NCBI GenBank assembly: GCA_905178155.1
Contig: CAJINV010000003.1
Coordinates: 4,437,863 to 4,501,862, forward strand
Origin: Amoebophrya sp. A120
Lineage: Eukaryota > Sar > Dinophyceae > Syndiniales > Amoebophryaceae
Direction of reading: 5' to 3'
DNA length: 64,000 bases
In this document: piece by piece, positions 11,133-22,712 of the stretch
Position numbering within the stretch: the first letter of the stretch is position 1
How the letters are laid out: every line of letters begins with the position of its first letter
Notes under the pieces: generated by a model
The model's database searches: none
Told to the model about the DNA's origin: nothing
Seen by the model: only the letters and a program-made list of their open reading frames with translations
Made by a program: the position numbers and the translations under genes

Positions 11133-12884
11133 TTTCTTTCCCTCGGTAGGTAGTGCGGGTAACAAGTAGGTAGCGTAGCGCTCGCCGCAGTGCTGTATTA
11201 GACTAGTGGTAGTGCTTGGCAAAAAAGAGAAGCGGCGGGCTATCGTTTTTGCGTGATGGAATCTCGTATCTCAAACAATTGATAGGTTGCTGTGCTCGAA
11301 ATCGGACTTAATCTGAAGCTCGCATACTGTGGCTCGCGAGTTCCCCCCTAAAATATGCCGCAGATGACGATGAGTTCTGTTTGTGTTTTAACAGCGAAGG
11401 ACAAAGAGCAAGAAGTTGGGTAGGTAGCGGGTCAGGATACTCCCCATCGCTGCGCTTCATGTGAGCGCCACACTATCACTGCGTCCTCTCCGAAAGGAAA
11501 ATCAAACAACGAGAAACTCCCCCCCTGCTTTTTGTCACGATGAAAACGAGTTCTGCGAACCCGATGTCACACATTTTTCATGATCATCCTATACGAAAAC
11601 GAATCACATAAGTGAGCAACGACACCTCGCAGCACGAACTCGGAACAGCAGCGCATCAGATCTAAATTTTGGGATCAAGCTATGTACTATCATCTTAACC
11701 AACCTGGTGACGTAAGCAGAAGTCTCAACAGTCTCACTCTAAATCACGACTGGCGCTGCAAGTCTGCGCTCGCGCCCCGACCGACCTGCCGCAGATTCCG
11801 AAACTGCGCAGGCCCCCACGGCACTGCGTAGATCTGTGGCGCCGTGGCAGAATGCTTCCAGCGCGGCAGCGCGCCGCACGTTCCGCATTTTCGGCGCGGC
11901 GTCGCGCGACTGACTGCGGCGGCGCGCCGAACTCTTAGTGCCGGACAGGCCACACACAGGGGCCACAGAGGGGCAGGCTCTTCGAAGTATGGGCGCGCGA
12001 GCTGCACGGTCTGCGTGAATGTACCGGCGCCATACGTCTAGGCATTCTCTCCGCCATTTCGGCAGTCTCGACGGCGAGGCCCCTTAGCGCACGACGCGCC
12101 GCGTCATCGGAAAGCGCTACCCCCGACAGCCGCCCCATAATCATCGCGCGACGAGGGAGACCGGAAAGCCGCGCCCACCATTTTATTGAATTTCAAACCT
12201 GGCGGCCAAACAAAACTACGTGGCGATAAACGCATCTTGTCGCAAACTGCAAGTGCTTTGGTAATCAGTACTGGCATTGCTACTTCTCACTTCGGGCATA
12301 CGCAATCGCTCAAAGCTCGAGCTCCTCCTAAACTCCAACTCATTGCAAAACCGTAGGCGATTCTATGTATGAGACTGGTTTCGCTCTTTCTCACGCGGTA
12401 GTTTTTCCTCAACTTTGCTGCTGAATACGAAAAGGGCTACCACGCTGGCACCTTATACACACCTCTCGGGCGAAAAAGGCATCTCGCCACGAATGAACCG
12501 TGCTCAGAGTGACTCCGTAGGCGTAAGCCACAGCTCATCGCTCGTCTGAAACTTCACCTCTCTGCTGAGTGAACACATCACCTCTCTGCTGAAAGCTTCA
12601 GTTTGAGTGAACAATGAAGCGATCGCGGGCGATCGTCACAAATGAAGAACTCCCCAACTGTCGATACTACGCATCGGCAACAGCGCCTTCGTTTTTTCAA
12701 AAACTCTTAGCGAACCGTGAGTCGCTCAGCGGGTGGCGCACGGGGTGTTGGACACAAGTCGATACATTATCATCAAGAGGTTCTGTTACTGTTATGGGCT
12801 GTGCTACACAAGAGATGATCGGTATGATTGAGGACTTCGGTCAGGTTGTAGCGGCATGCTGCAGCACGCATTCGCCTGCGTTCT
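11133..12884. other. 1.75-kb spacer with a second GC-rich island (about 11750-12170)
   Basis: No gene recognised. A GC-rich block at about 11750-12170 again gives overlapping open frames in several phases without protein-like features. A short tandem-like duplication (CACCTCTCTGCTGA) occurs twice between about 12556 and 12592. Confidence 0.5.
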
Positions 12885-14356
12885 CTATCGCGTAAGCATG
12901 TTCATCGACATATTTGCGTCTGCGTCCTTCTTCATGACCTTCGATACTGCCATCTGCAAATCGTCCTGGGTAACGTGCACCCGTCTCTCGCGCAGGGCGA
13001 ACATCCCGGCCTCGGTGCAGACTGCTTTTCCCTCAGCGCCATTCGTCCCGTTCATTTGCCTTGCTATTTTTCGCAAGTCGATACCCCGCATCAGGTTCAT
13101 TTTTCGCGAATGGATCTTCAAAATGTCCAATCGGGCTTCCTCGTTCGGGTGCGGAAATTCGACCTGATATAGTGAAGAAGCATTTCAAAATCGCTGTGGT
13201 GCGGGGAAATGTGGGCGTTTGATGTTTACTCAACTAAAGTGGCACATCAGCCGCACAAGCTTCAGTCTTAAAACATGAAAATGCATGATGCAAAGAATCG
13301 TACTTTTCTGTCGATTCGGCCGGGCCGGAGCAGAGCCTCGTCCAGGATGTCGATTCTGTTGGTCGCCATGACTACCTTAATGTTTGATTTTCCCTCAAAC
13401 CCATCCAGTTGGTTCAGCAGCTCCAACATGGTTCGCTGCACCTCGGAGTCGCCGCCGCTGTCCTCACTTCGCTGACTGCCGATACTGTCGATTTCGTCCA
13501 TAAAAATGATCGCTGGTGCGTTCTCTCGTGCCATCACGAACAGTTCGCGCACCATTCGACTCCCCTCTCCGATGTACCTGGTAAGTCGATTTCGAAAAAA
13601 ATTTCAAGCGCAATTCAGATTATACGGGCACGGATGTATCGTGTCTCCCCTTATTAACCACACAATCGTATCAACCTCTACAGTGCAAAGCCCTAATTCC
13701 GATATATACTTTTGCACGAGCTCGGACCCCGATACTCGGATGAAGCAGCAGGACGTGTGGTGCGCCACGGCGCGCGCGAGCAGCGTTTTTCCGGTCCCCG
13801 GCGGGCCGTACAGCAGCACACCCTTGGGCTGCGGGATCCCCAGCGACTCGAAGAGTTCCGGGTGCTTGATAGGAAGCTCGATGACCTCCTTGATTTCCTT
13901 CACCTGCTTGTCGAGCCCGCCCACCATCTCGTAGGTGCTGTCAGGCACCTTTTCGACCTTCATCAGACTGACCAGCGGGTCCACCTTGGAGGGCAGGATG
14001 CGGTGCAACACGTAGGTGTCGGACTTGAGGCACACGCGGATGTTGGGCTTCAATTTTGTGATATCCACGTTCTTCTCGTCCACATCCACCACGTATTTTC
14101 CCTCCTGTCCCACCTTGACCAGCACCTTCTTCTTCCCCATCGTTCGCGCCACCTCGCCGACCTGCGACCCGGACTCCAGGAGTAGAGACAGTTCCTCCTT
14201 GAGCAGTCGCACCTTCGCGTTCAGCTCGTTCCGCTGCGCCTCGAGTCGCTTGGTCGTCGCTTCCTTTTCGCGGACCTCCGCCTCGAGCTCCGCGGTCTTC
14301 GTCACGTAATAAGCCTCCAGACCGGAGAGGTCCGACATGCCGCGGGGGGACATCAT
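12885..14356 (-). CDS. RPT6: 26S proteasome regulatory ATPase subunit RPT6 (PSMC5)
   Basis: One of six AAA+ ATPases in the base of the 19S particle that unfold substrates for the 20S core. Three exons: 13710-14356, 13304-13577 and 12885-13163, joined by GT-AG introns (donors GTATAT and GTACGA). The N-terminal coiled coil contains [17 protein letters not shown], diagnostic of RPT6. An OB-fold region ([19 protein letters not shown]) follows. The AAA domain has Walker A GPPGTGKT, Walker [12 protein letters not shown], and arginine-finger/SRH residues in [17 protein letters not shown]. The C-terminal helical domain carries [23 protein letters not shown] and [22 protein letters not shown]. Length is about 400 residues, normal for the family. 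The ATG at 14356 or the one at 14338 ([11 protein letters not shown]) could start translation. Confidence 0.95.
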
Positions 14357-15370
14357 CTTGACAAGAGGTGTGTGTGTGGGGGATTTGGAAGTGAAAATCT
14401 TGATGTCGCTGATGATGTTATGGTGTAACTACTACAAGGGTCATGTAGCGACTACTACGTCTACGTCTGAATAAAGATTCCTCACTCAAACACAGGTTTT
14501 CACAGTCTGGTAAAATGTCGCTAGTACCGCCAATGTAATCTTGTTGTTGAAAAAAGCCGTCGAAGCCTCCGCATGGACGGAGGCATTGCCGTAAACGGAA
14601 AACGAAAAGTAGAAGATCTATACAAATTCGGTCGCTGTCGATAAAACTGTCCGAGTGTTTGTTGCTGTTGATGAGAGAACCTTGAGTGAAGATGCTCGGA
14701 GGCTGAATCATACTTTCAGGAACAGTTGTGAACTTCGACTTGCGTTTATTGCGCTTCTAGCACGGCTTATTATTTTTCCTGTGCAGCAAATGGATCCTCT
14801 AATCCTAGTACCCTTCCGTGCTTACAAACTTTGCTTCCATGTGAAAGAAGGAGAGCATTCATATGTTCACATGATGTATGAGCTTGATGTTCGTCATCAC
14901 AAAGAAACGCGCGAGCGGACACTTCTACCAGCCACAAAAATAACTAGTGTTGAAAATGTCTTTTTTCCATATGACCTTGACCCATTGGTCAACAGGGTTG
15001 GATTCGACTTCGAATCTATGCTATCTCTTTCAAAACTAAAGCGTTTTGACATTGCCTGTCCGTTGAAAAATATGGAAAAGTGTCTTGAAACATCATGGTG
15101 AAACATTATGGAGATGACTACGAAATCCTTTTCTTGGAAGGTTGTCGTAGGTAGTGGAGATTTTTCTCCGTCGAAAACGTGAAACTGAAATCCATGAAAG
15201 CCGATGGGAAACGATGACAGTGAGTAATTGTAATGCGGCTCGCAGCTAGAAGAGGCCACGGAAAAATAAAAATTGTGATAGTACAAAAAATGCATTTTTC
15301 AGAAAATCTATCATAAAACTGCACGTGTGAAAAACGATCAAACCATATCCGACGCGGGTTGCTCGTCCTA
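14357..15370. other. 1-kb A/T-rich spacer between RPT6 and PKG
   Basis: Noticeably A/T richer than the genes. A plus-strand frame of 148 codons lies at 14655-15101 and an antisense frame overlaps it. Neither resembles a known protein nor fits the one-strand gene order, so I treat the stretch as non-coding. Confidence 0.45.
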
Positions 15371-18300
15371 CTAGAAAAAGTCGCGGTCCCAACCATTCTG
15401 CGGGTCCACGTAGGGGATGGAGGGCACGGTCACTCGTGACGCATCCATGTGGCTGAAGTGCTCCAATGGGATGGTATCCTTTCGAAAACTTTTTCCCTTG
15501 CCGCGTGTGTCAAAAATGCATATGCGAGGAACAACAATCGGATTAATTAAGTAAGTAGTTTACTTTCGCATGATCCCTACGCTCTGATATCTGCTCCTGT
15601 GAACATCAATACAGTGTTCCTCATCAGTCTGTTGGGCAGCAGCTATTTCATGCAGGAAAAGAAACGGGTGGTAGGAAAATTTTCTCTGGATACTTCGGAT
15701 TGGATTTGGACGCGAACTTCGGTACGTAGGGCGTTTTGAGGGTGCGGCTCTCCAGCTTCTCCCACTTCTCTTGCTCGAAGAACCGGTGCGCCTCCAGGTT
15801 CTTTGCGACACCGCCCGGCAGCATGGGCAACCGGTCCGCCGGGTCCGCGGCGCAGAGCTTCAAGATCAGGTCCTTCGCCAGGGGCTTGTCCGATTGCGCC
15901 GAGGGGGCGGCAAACGCGTGGTCCGGAAACTTCGCGTGCTCGATGCCACGCAAAATCTTCTTGTACCGCAGCGCCGGCTGCCCGTCAAACGGCGGATGAC
16001 CCGCCATCAACTCGTACAGCAAAATGCCCAACGTCCACCAGTCCACCGAAACCGTGTGGCCCGCGGCGTACACCTCAAAAGTTATATCGTTGTTGTTGAG
16101 GGGGCCGGTAATCGCAATTTACATTCTAGCTCCTTCATCTTTCTCGTTACAACAACCAGCATATTGCTTTACATACCGTCATGCAGGAAACATCAACGCC
16201 TGATTACATTTTCAACAAAATTATTGCGATCCGACACCACTACCAGCATCACGACCGCCGTCCAGAAAATAGTAAAAAATACCAATTCGGGGGCGAAGTA
16301 GTCCGGCGTGCCACAGGTAGTGTAGGTGCGCCCTAACGTGAATTTTGCGAGCCCCATGTCGGTGACCTTGAGCCAGCCGTCCTTGTCCAGCAGCAAGTTC
16401 TCCGGTTTCAGGTCGCGATAGATAATCTTCCGCTCGTGCAGGTGGTGAAAGGCCTTCACCACGCAGGCGACGTAAAACTTCGCGTGATCGGTGGACCCGT
16501 AAAAATTCTTCGTGTTGTAGACCGCAAAGAGCTGATGTGAGAGGATGTACTTTCTAAAGGTATGGAAACTCTGCAACATGAAAGAGAGAATGAATACCAC
16601 CAAGGTTGAGCACACGCTTTAAGATGAGACAATTTGCGCTAGGTTTTCACACGAATCTTTATGATTGATTGTCGTCCTCGACTGTGTAAAACTCTACAGG
16701 AGAAGGATGCGAAGACACTGCTATACCTCGCCCCCTAAGCACGCTTCGAGGAGGAAGTAGAGGCAGTCCCGAATGTTGTACGTACCGAAGAACCGCACGA
16801 TGAACTGGCTATCGGTCATGGACAAGATTAAGCGCTCGCTGCAGATTTGCCGCTGCAGGCGCTGCTGCACGATGTAGCCCTTGGAGAGTTTTTTCATCGC
16901 GTAGAACGCCTTTTTCTTTCCCCGGGTGGTTGCATCCTGCTGAAGTGTCACAGAGCCAAACCCTCCGCAGCCAAGCACGCCGAGCAACTTGAGATTTTTG
17001 AACAACGGTTTGGCGACGCCTGACACTTTATTTGCACTGGAGGGAACCGGAGCCAGCGGGTGAGTGACACTTGGCCGCCACTGGGCTGGGTTGCGCAAAA
17101 AACTCGGTCGCGCTTCGGCCTCCTTGTTCCGCATCAGCTCTCTGTGAAAAATGCGATAGATGATGCAAGCCTTTGTAATTGTATGTAGTTTGTTGCAGAA
17201 ATAAGATTCCGCACAACCTGAAACTGTTTCAACAGAATTCTACGAAAACCAACGAAGAGAAGTCGAGAGTTGAAGCTAGATGAAGCTGGGCAAAAAAGCT
17301 AATCGAACTTCAGGGGCCCCAGCAGGTTCTCGAAGGTGGTGCGATCGATGGAGAGAATCACCGCAGTGGCGGAGTCCACCGTGACCGTCGCGTTGCGCAC
17401 GTCGTCCTTGATCAGTGCTTGCTCGCCAAAGTACGGACAGTTCTCTTGGGTCGCGGACAGAACTTTAACGCGTCCCTGCGCATTGGTGCGGATCACGACG
17501 TCCCCCTGGTAGAGGATGAAGAGCGCTTCTCCCGCGGTGCCCTGCACCAACACGTCTTGGCCCTGTTTAATATTTTATTTGCGCACGGAGGTGATAAATA
17601 TCTAAATCTATCCCCTGCTTCTCACTACGCTCTGAGAGAGTTGAGCACCATAAAAAGAAGGCTGAGGAACTCATTGATTTGTACCTACGCTGTTCATCGG
17701 GTTTCGCTTTCGCCGCGAGGACAGGCGACAGATCCATTGAAATCAAAAGAGATAAGTACCTTCTGAAAGTGCAACTCCGTGAGGCACTCGGACAATGCCT
17801 CTTTTTCTTCCTGCAGCAAGGTGTGGAGCACGTCGACTTTCTCCAGGACAGAGACGTACTGCCTCAGTTTGTGCCTTACCTTTTCCCGCAACACCCGGCG
17901 AAAGTCGTGCCTATGCATAGCAAAAATGTCTGGCTCTGGAAGGATGCAACTTGTAATGCTAATTCTGGATCGTGCAAAAATCAGTGTTGCATGAATGCCC
18001 AAAGTTGTCTACTTTTGACCAAGTTGAGAGGAAGTTTCTCATGCAGGATAGGCATGATAGGGATCTCACAGAATCTGTCATGCTAGGTCCTACCTGCATT
18101 CCAAACGACATGGATCATCGAAAATGTGCATGACAAGTCTTGCATTCTTCCAGACCCAGACATTTTTGCATTTGATAGCGCCGGTCGATCACCCAAAGTG
18201 CCGAGTCGTCGCTGAGGCACTCGACGGTGGCGGCTCGGGGCTCGTTGTACATGAGTGATCGCTCCCCAAAGGAGTCCAGGGCGCGGTAGGTGGTCAATTC

Positions 18301-19842
18301 GTCGACCTCTACGTCACTCTTTCCCTGCCCACGACTGGAAACCTGCTCTTGGAGGTCGCCCTCACACAGCTCGCTGGTGACCTTCTTGTAGCAAAGGAAT
18401 TCACCCTTTTCCACCACGAAGAACTTGTTTGCATTCGTAAAGTCCTTCTCTTGAATGACGACCGTGCCCTTCTGTACGTCGCCCATCTTGTACGCCACCT
18501 GGGCCAGGGATTCCACCTGCGAACGCGTCACAATCCCCATCAGAGCCTCGTTTCGCTCGATTCCCTGCACGATCGCGGCTTGCTCAGTCTCCGAAGCGAA
18601 GATCTTGTTCACCTGGTCGCGGGTTTTTTTTTGATCATGAATGCGGAGTAGATGCAGGAGATTTCTTTCAACTACTCTTTTGCACCAGAATTATTAGCGC
18701 CAGAGTCACTTTCACTGACCTGAGTGGTGGTTGCTCGAAGTCTCCTGCTAGCACTTGCTGTACCTGATTTCCCACCACGGAAGTTTCCGACACACCTTCC
18801 TCCAGATCCTCACCGACCACGGCCTGGCGGCGGGGCAGGTGGACGGCTCGGTCCAATCCCAGGGCCTGGAAGGTGCTGCGCGTGATGGACAGCAAGGACA
18901 ACGCAGTTCCGCTGGTCCTCACAGTTGCGTTCCGGATGTGTCCGGTGGAATCGCTCTGCAGAGAGGCCTCGCCGAAGTAGTCGCCCCCCTTCAGCGTGGC
19001 GACGTGCAGGCCATTCTTCATCACCTCGGCCTCTCCGCGGCGGATCAGGAAAAATTCATCGCCGGTGGTGCCCTCCGTAATGATGGTCTGGCGGCAGTCG
19101 GGATCGCTGGACGCCGGGTATTCCCGCTGCGTCAGGGCAGACACCAACCGTGGCAATTCGCTCGCCGGCAGCCGGGCAAACAACGGAACACGCTTCAGAA
19201 ATTCCAGATTCTGCGTGAACGTGCATCAAATGTAAAAATGTCTGGGTCTGGAAACTTGTGATGCTGAGTGGCGTAGCATAAGGAGGCCACAAGTGCTGGC
19301 TCAGCATGACAAATATCTGAGCTTGTAGGTGTTGCCTATTCTGCATGACAAACTGCGTCTCCGCATGACAGAAAAAAACGTCTCTTGGGCAATGTGCATG
19401 ACAGATTTAAGAGTCATGCCAGACAAGCATGACAAACATTCATTCTTCCAGACCCAGACATTTTTACATTTGATAACGTGCGGTCTCGCACAATGTCCTT
19501 CCGCGCTTCGTCCTTGTTCAACGGCCGCATATGGATTGTAAAAGTGTCTGGGTCTGGAAGGTTGGAACTTGTAATGCTAACTTTCCATACCTAGAAAATC
19601 TGTATTGCGTAACCAACAAAAGTCGCAGCCTCTTTTGTCATGCAAAAACGCAGTTTCTCATGCGGATTGCCTATGAGAAAGCGTTTCGGGAAGTTGTCAT
19701 GCCGGACTGCATTCGGAAGTGTTTTCATCATGCACATTTTAGCATCACAAGTTTCCAGACCCAGACATTTTTGCATTTGATACCGCATCAGGTTCGACAA
19801 TCTGCCGGCGCCGTCGGCACCGCAACACGCCCGGATTGACAT
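15371..19842 (-). CDS. cGMP-dependent protein kinase (PKG) with three introner introns
   Basis: Serine/threonine kinase of the AGC group, about 850 residues over about ten exons. Three cyclic-nucleotide-binding domains are visible (about residues 40-157, 190-345 and 365-465), with pockets FGEASL...[21 protein letters not shown] and [16 protein letters not shown]. The kinase domain follows: glycine loop GCGGFGSV, lysine in [14 protein letters not shown] hinge, [12 protein letters not shown] catalytic loop, DMG (not DFG) metal motif, activation loop [15 protein letters not shown], then [21 protein letters not shown]. It ends in GWDRDFF, close to the animal PKG tail GWDIDF. Conventional GT-AG introns include GGE|LFAVYN and APEL|VYAAG. 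Three further introns are introners at 17912-18177, 19224-19475 and 19530-19782. With each element plus one 5-bp repeat removed, the frame reads [27 protein letters not shown] and [14 protein letters not shown]. Start: [13 protein letters not shown] at 19842. Confidence 0.9.
17912..18177. mobile_element. Introner element, family A, copy 1 (in PKG)
   Basis: 266 bp. The left end is TATGCATAGCAAAAATG followed by TCTGGCTCTGGAAG (one mismatch to the family); the right end is the inverse, CTTCCAGACCCAGACATTTTTGCATTTGATA. Flanking 5-bp repeats are GTGCC (17907-17911) and GCGCC (18178-18182), 4 of 5 identical. Removing the element and one repeat gives DRR-DFRRV in the host kinase. Internal orientation is 'forward' (TTTCTCATGC on the plus strand). 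Confidence 0.9.
19224..19475. mobile_element. Introner element, family A, copy 2 (in PKG)
   Basis: 252 bp, starting CATCAAATGTAAAAATGTCT and ending with the inverse terminus TTTTTACATTTGATA. Perfect flanking repeat ACGTG at 19219-19223 and 19476-19480. Excision with one repeat joins RDRT to [11 protein letters not shown] in frame. The internal sequence is inverted relative to copies 1 and 3 (it shows GCATGACAAACTGCG on the plus strand). Confidence 0.93.
19530..19782. mobile_element. Introner element, family A, copy 3 (in PKG)
   Basis: 253 bp, starting TATGGATTGTAAAAGTGTCT and ending TTTTTGCATTTGATA. Perfect flanking repeat CCGCA at 19525-19529 and 19783-19787. Excision joins NLMR to PLNKDEAR. 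Together with copy 2 it isolates an exon of only about 49 bases. Confidence 0.93.
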
Positions 19843-20166
19843 TATTTTCAGGTCTCTCCGGGTAAGTGTAGCACGACGAGATAAGCAAAGCAAACGAGCA
19901 AATGTAAATCTATGTTTGCTACTGCCTTCCAGGCGAGTTGTAGCACAGCCAAGGATTCTTCCGTTTGGATTGGCGTTTGATTTTGAAGAACAAAGGCTAC
20001 TTTGCTTCTGGTTTGGTTTCCTCCACTTGTCAACATTGCATACCTCGCACTCATTCTTGCGGAACAAGCGGAAACGTTTTCTTGAAATTGGAAATTGTGC
20101 GCGCACAATCTGCGCACCAGATTCCGTACTTTTGTCTGTAATTGGTTCATGAAACGACGTTAAGCG
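19843..20166. other. short spacer between PKG and the dynactin-like gene
   Basis: About 320 bases, presumed PKG promoter/5' UTR and 3' UTR of the next gene. The frame upstream of the PKG start stays open for a further 88 codons but has no protein-like features. Nothing else seen. Confidence 0.45.
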
Positions 20167-20721
20167 CTAAGATCCAATTGACAACGCCAGGAGGTTTCGG
20201 CTCATTTTGTTGATGACATCCGCGTAGGATTCGGCCAGATCCTGGATGCTGGCGCTGAGGTCGGCAACTTCCGCGACCAGTATTTCGTTTTGCCGCGTTA
20301 AAAAGCCGATGCGGTCTTCCAAATTCTGCCACGTGTCGTCAAAATCTCCGCTGTTGGCCTGCATTCCCTCTAAGATTTCAGCGTATTCCCGCAGCATGGG
20401 CGCGTGTTGCAACACGTACTCCCGTTTTGCAGCCTTCTGTAGCAAGAGGTGGTCGAGCTGTGCTCGCTCCTCGAAGACTAACGGCTCCAGGTCCGGCCAC
20501 TTCTCCTCGAAGTCCGTCAGCTCCGGCACTTTCTGCTTGATGCGAGCAAGACGCGTCTCGAGCTCCGACACCCGCGTGTAGATGCTTTCGCCAGAACCAG
20601 AAGAAGTCGCATTGCTGCCTGTTAAAGTCGTTCCCACCGCTCTCTCGCAGGCCGCGAGTCGTTTCGCCAGGCGCTCCAGGCTCAAACCTAGGTGCCCGCC
20701 TTCTGCCATCCCTGCCACCAT
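20167..20721 (-). CDS. coiled-coil protein, possibly dynactin subunit 3 (p24)
   Basis: A single exon of 184 codons, entirely helical in character. Length (about 185 residues) and order of segments match dynactin p24. There is an N-terminal LERLAKRLAACERAV helix, then LETRLARIKQKVPELTDFEEKWPDLEPL, then QHAPMLREYAEILEGMQA, and a long C-terminal helix TRQNEILVAEVADLSASIQDLAESYADVINKMSRNLLAL. p24 is part of the dynactin shoulder, which couples dynein to cargo. The resemblance is structural and of low sequence identity, so another small coiled-coil protein is possible. The start is MVAGMAEGG at 20721; the internal ATG five codons in is an alternative. Confidence 0.45.
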   Translation of the reverse strand: MVAGMAEGGHLGLSLERLAKRLAACERAVGTTLTGSNATSSGSGESIYTRVSELETRLARIKQKVPELTDFEEKWPDLEPLVFEERAQLDHLLLQKAAKREYVLQHAPMLREYAEILEGMQANSGDFDDTWQNLEDRIGFLTRQNEILVAEVADLSASIQDLAESYADVINKMSRNLLALSIGS

Positions 20722-21111
20722 GATGTGTTTATGTTCGTCTCGAGCGCATTTGGAGGATATACAACTGACTAGCCGTAATTATGTTCATGTTGGTACTTAT
20801 ATTTAAATCAGCATTGTTTTCGTATAGATACTTGCGCAGTACCTTCTGACTCAATTACTGGAGGGCCTCACAACCACACCCAAGAACCGATACTCCTAGT
20901 ACATTCATCATTCCCGGGCGCTTTGTAGAGCTTGCGTTCTTGATCGAGGCTCATCTTCATTACCAAAGTAAGCAGACAAAGTAGCGACGGATCCAGAAAT
21001 CTCGGACGAAGAAGTAGACACAACGTCGCAAATTGATATTGAACAACGGTTCATCGGTTAGCCTTCGTAAAATCACCAGTAGTTCTAGATTCATTGCGCA
21101 ATTGACTAAAG
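20722..21111. other. spacer without recognisable features
   Basis: About 390 bases of ordinary composition. No gene, repeat or RNA seen. Confidence 0.45.
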
Positions 21112-22712
21112 TCACTCCATGTCCTCCATGATGGGTTTGTCGGGACGGTCCCGTGGAGATCTGTGCAACCGAGAATCGATTTCGCGCATCGCCACCTCGA
21201 TGGTTTGCTCAGCCTCCTGTTGCACCGTGCCGGGATTTATAAAATGTAAAAGTGTCTGGGTCTGGAAGCTTGCCAGGTTTGTGATGCATATTTTGGAAAA
21301 CTCATGATGTCTGTGATGCATGCTCTAGCATGACAGATTTTTCGAGGCCTTTGTGATGCCTCTACCGCATGAGAAATGCCCTCTCCACGTAGCACAAACT
21401 GGAGTCGTCCTTTTGCTGGTCATGCAATACAAATTTTTTTAGAATCCAGAGACAGCATTACAAGTTTAGAATCTTCCAGACCCAGACATTTTTACAATCC
21501 ATAGAATTCCTGCCCTGCAGAAGCATCTCCCGCGGGCTTCGAAGCTTTAGAATGGAGTACCGGAAATACGTGGCGCACATCGTGAAAAGTACGACTGCAG
21601 TGGCGCAGTACAGAAGCTCGTTCCGTCTAGCGTCGTAGAAGGAATCTTCGTGATACCTTCGCTGCTTCGCCCGGGGAATCTGACCTGTGTAGAACAACAT
21701 TTCATTCTCATCCGGACTTCACAATACCGTCTATGTTGCGGCTTTTTCCAAGTTTTCTACAAGCTTGTCAAAATGCAAAGAACCAAAAACGAGCGCCATC
21801 ACCAACATGAGCACCATTCAGAATGCTTTGAATCCAGTGGTGGCTTTTTTGTCGGAGAGTTTGCGCCAGGCCGTAGTGTCCTTCCAAGGGAAATCTCCGC
21901 GACTTTGTATCTCCGAAAAACACACCGCCCGGGAACACGTCTGCGGCGACCAGCAGGCGCAGAGCCATCGCGATCTGTGCTTTTCTGTGGCCGAAGGGCC
22001 CTCCGCGCTCTAGCCAAAGGTCAATTTCTTCCAGCGCGCCTCCTCTGCTACTTTCGTCAAGAGAACCGCTGGTGCCCTCATTTACTTCCGACTTCTGTAC
22101 TTTATCGAAACTGCGGCACTTATCAAGTTCCGCGACTACGTTGTCACCGAATTTGAGACGACCGAGCTGCAAGTTCAGGTCTGCTCCCCTGGATGCACCA
22201 CCCGTGCCTTCGCTACTAGTGACCATCTCGGCCGACGGGGATTGCTTGGCCTTTGTGATCTGTTCCGCCAGGTACATTGGAACCAAGAAAAGGCTCACGA
22301 CGTCGGCGTCGATGTATGTCTCCTCACCGTGCACAATGAGGTTCTCTACGCGCCCGCATGAGGAGGAGGACGAGATCTCCTGTGGTGGAGACGCCGACGC
22401 AGCATTCGCTTGGTCGTTGAACTCCATGCGAACGTCGACAGCGCAAGGCGTGCCGTGGTTGCGCGCTCGCGCAGCTAAGTCATGGCGAATGCGGTGCACC
22501 GCCTGAAGTCGATCCTCCGCAGATTTTCTTTCCGGCCAGTCCACTTGGATTGTCACCTCACAGCTTTCACGGGAAACGCACTCTACTTTCGGCTCCTCAC
22601 CGGCCAGCACAGCCTTGCCGTTATGCACGAACGTCGCGTAGTATGCTGCGATCTTTAGCGCGACAGTCCCGCGCATGCGATGTCGAACGCGCTCCATGGT
22701 CTTTCGCTTCAT
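21112..22712 (-). CDS. uncharacterised membrane protein with an introner intron
   Basis: Exons at about 21780-22712, about 21504-21690 and 21112-21232. The N-terminal part (MKRKTMERVRHRMRGTVALKIAAYYATFVHNGKAVLAG) is basic and then mixed alpha/beta, with no recognised domain. A hydrophobic segment, LLYCATAVVLFTMCATYF, lies near the C-terminus and probably spans a membrane; it is followed by RYSILKLRSPREMLL. Removing the introner (21238-21503) plus one repeat gives LLQGRNSGTVQQEAEQTIEVAM in frame, and the protein ends IMEDME. The first intron between about 21690 and 21780 is inferred from loss of a protein-like frame; its exact ends are unresolved. Function unknown. Confidence 0.6.
21238..21503. 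mobile_element. Introner element, family A, copy 4
   Basis: 266 bp, starting TATAAAATGTAAAAGTGTCT and ending TTTTTACAATCCATA. Flanking repeats GGATT (21233-21237) and GAATT (21504-21508), 4 of 5 identical. Excision with one repeat gives GRNSGTVQQE in the host protein. Orientation is inverted relative to copies 1, 3, 7 and 8. Confidence 0.88.

Noticed and set aside
11739-12144. Arg/Ala-rich frames in the second GC island
   Set aside because: Same composition effect; no start context, splice signals or homology visible.
12556-12592. Direct duplication of CACCTCTCTGCTGA
   Set aside because: Two copies only, no terminal structure; most likely chance or slippage.
14655-15101. Plus-strand open frame of 148 codons
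   Set aside because: It lies in A/T-rich spacer, resembles no protein, runs opposite to every supported gene, and an equally long antisense frame overlaps it.
19591-20106. N-terminal extension of PKG upstream of MSIRACC
   Set aside because: The upstream 88 codons are Lys/Arg/Ser-rich and not protein-like, and there is a good ATG at 19842 directly before the conserved region.
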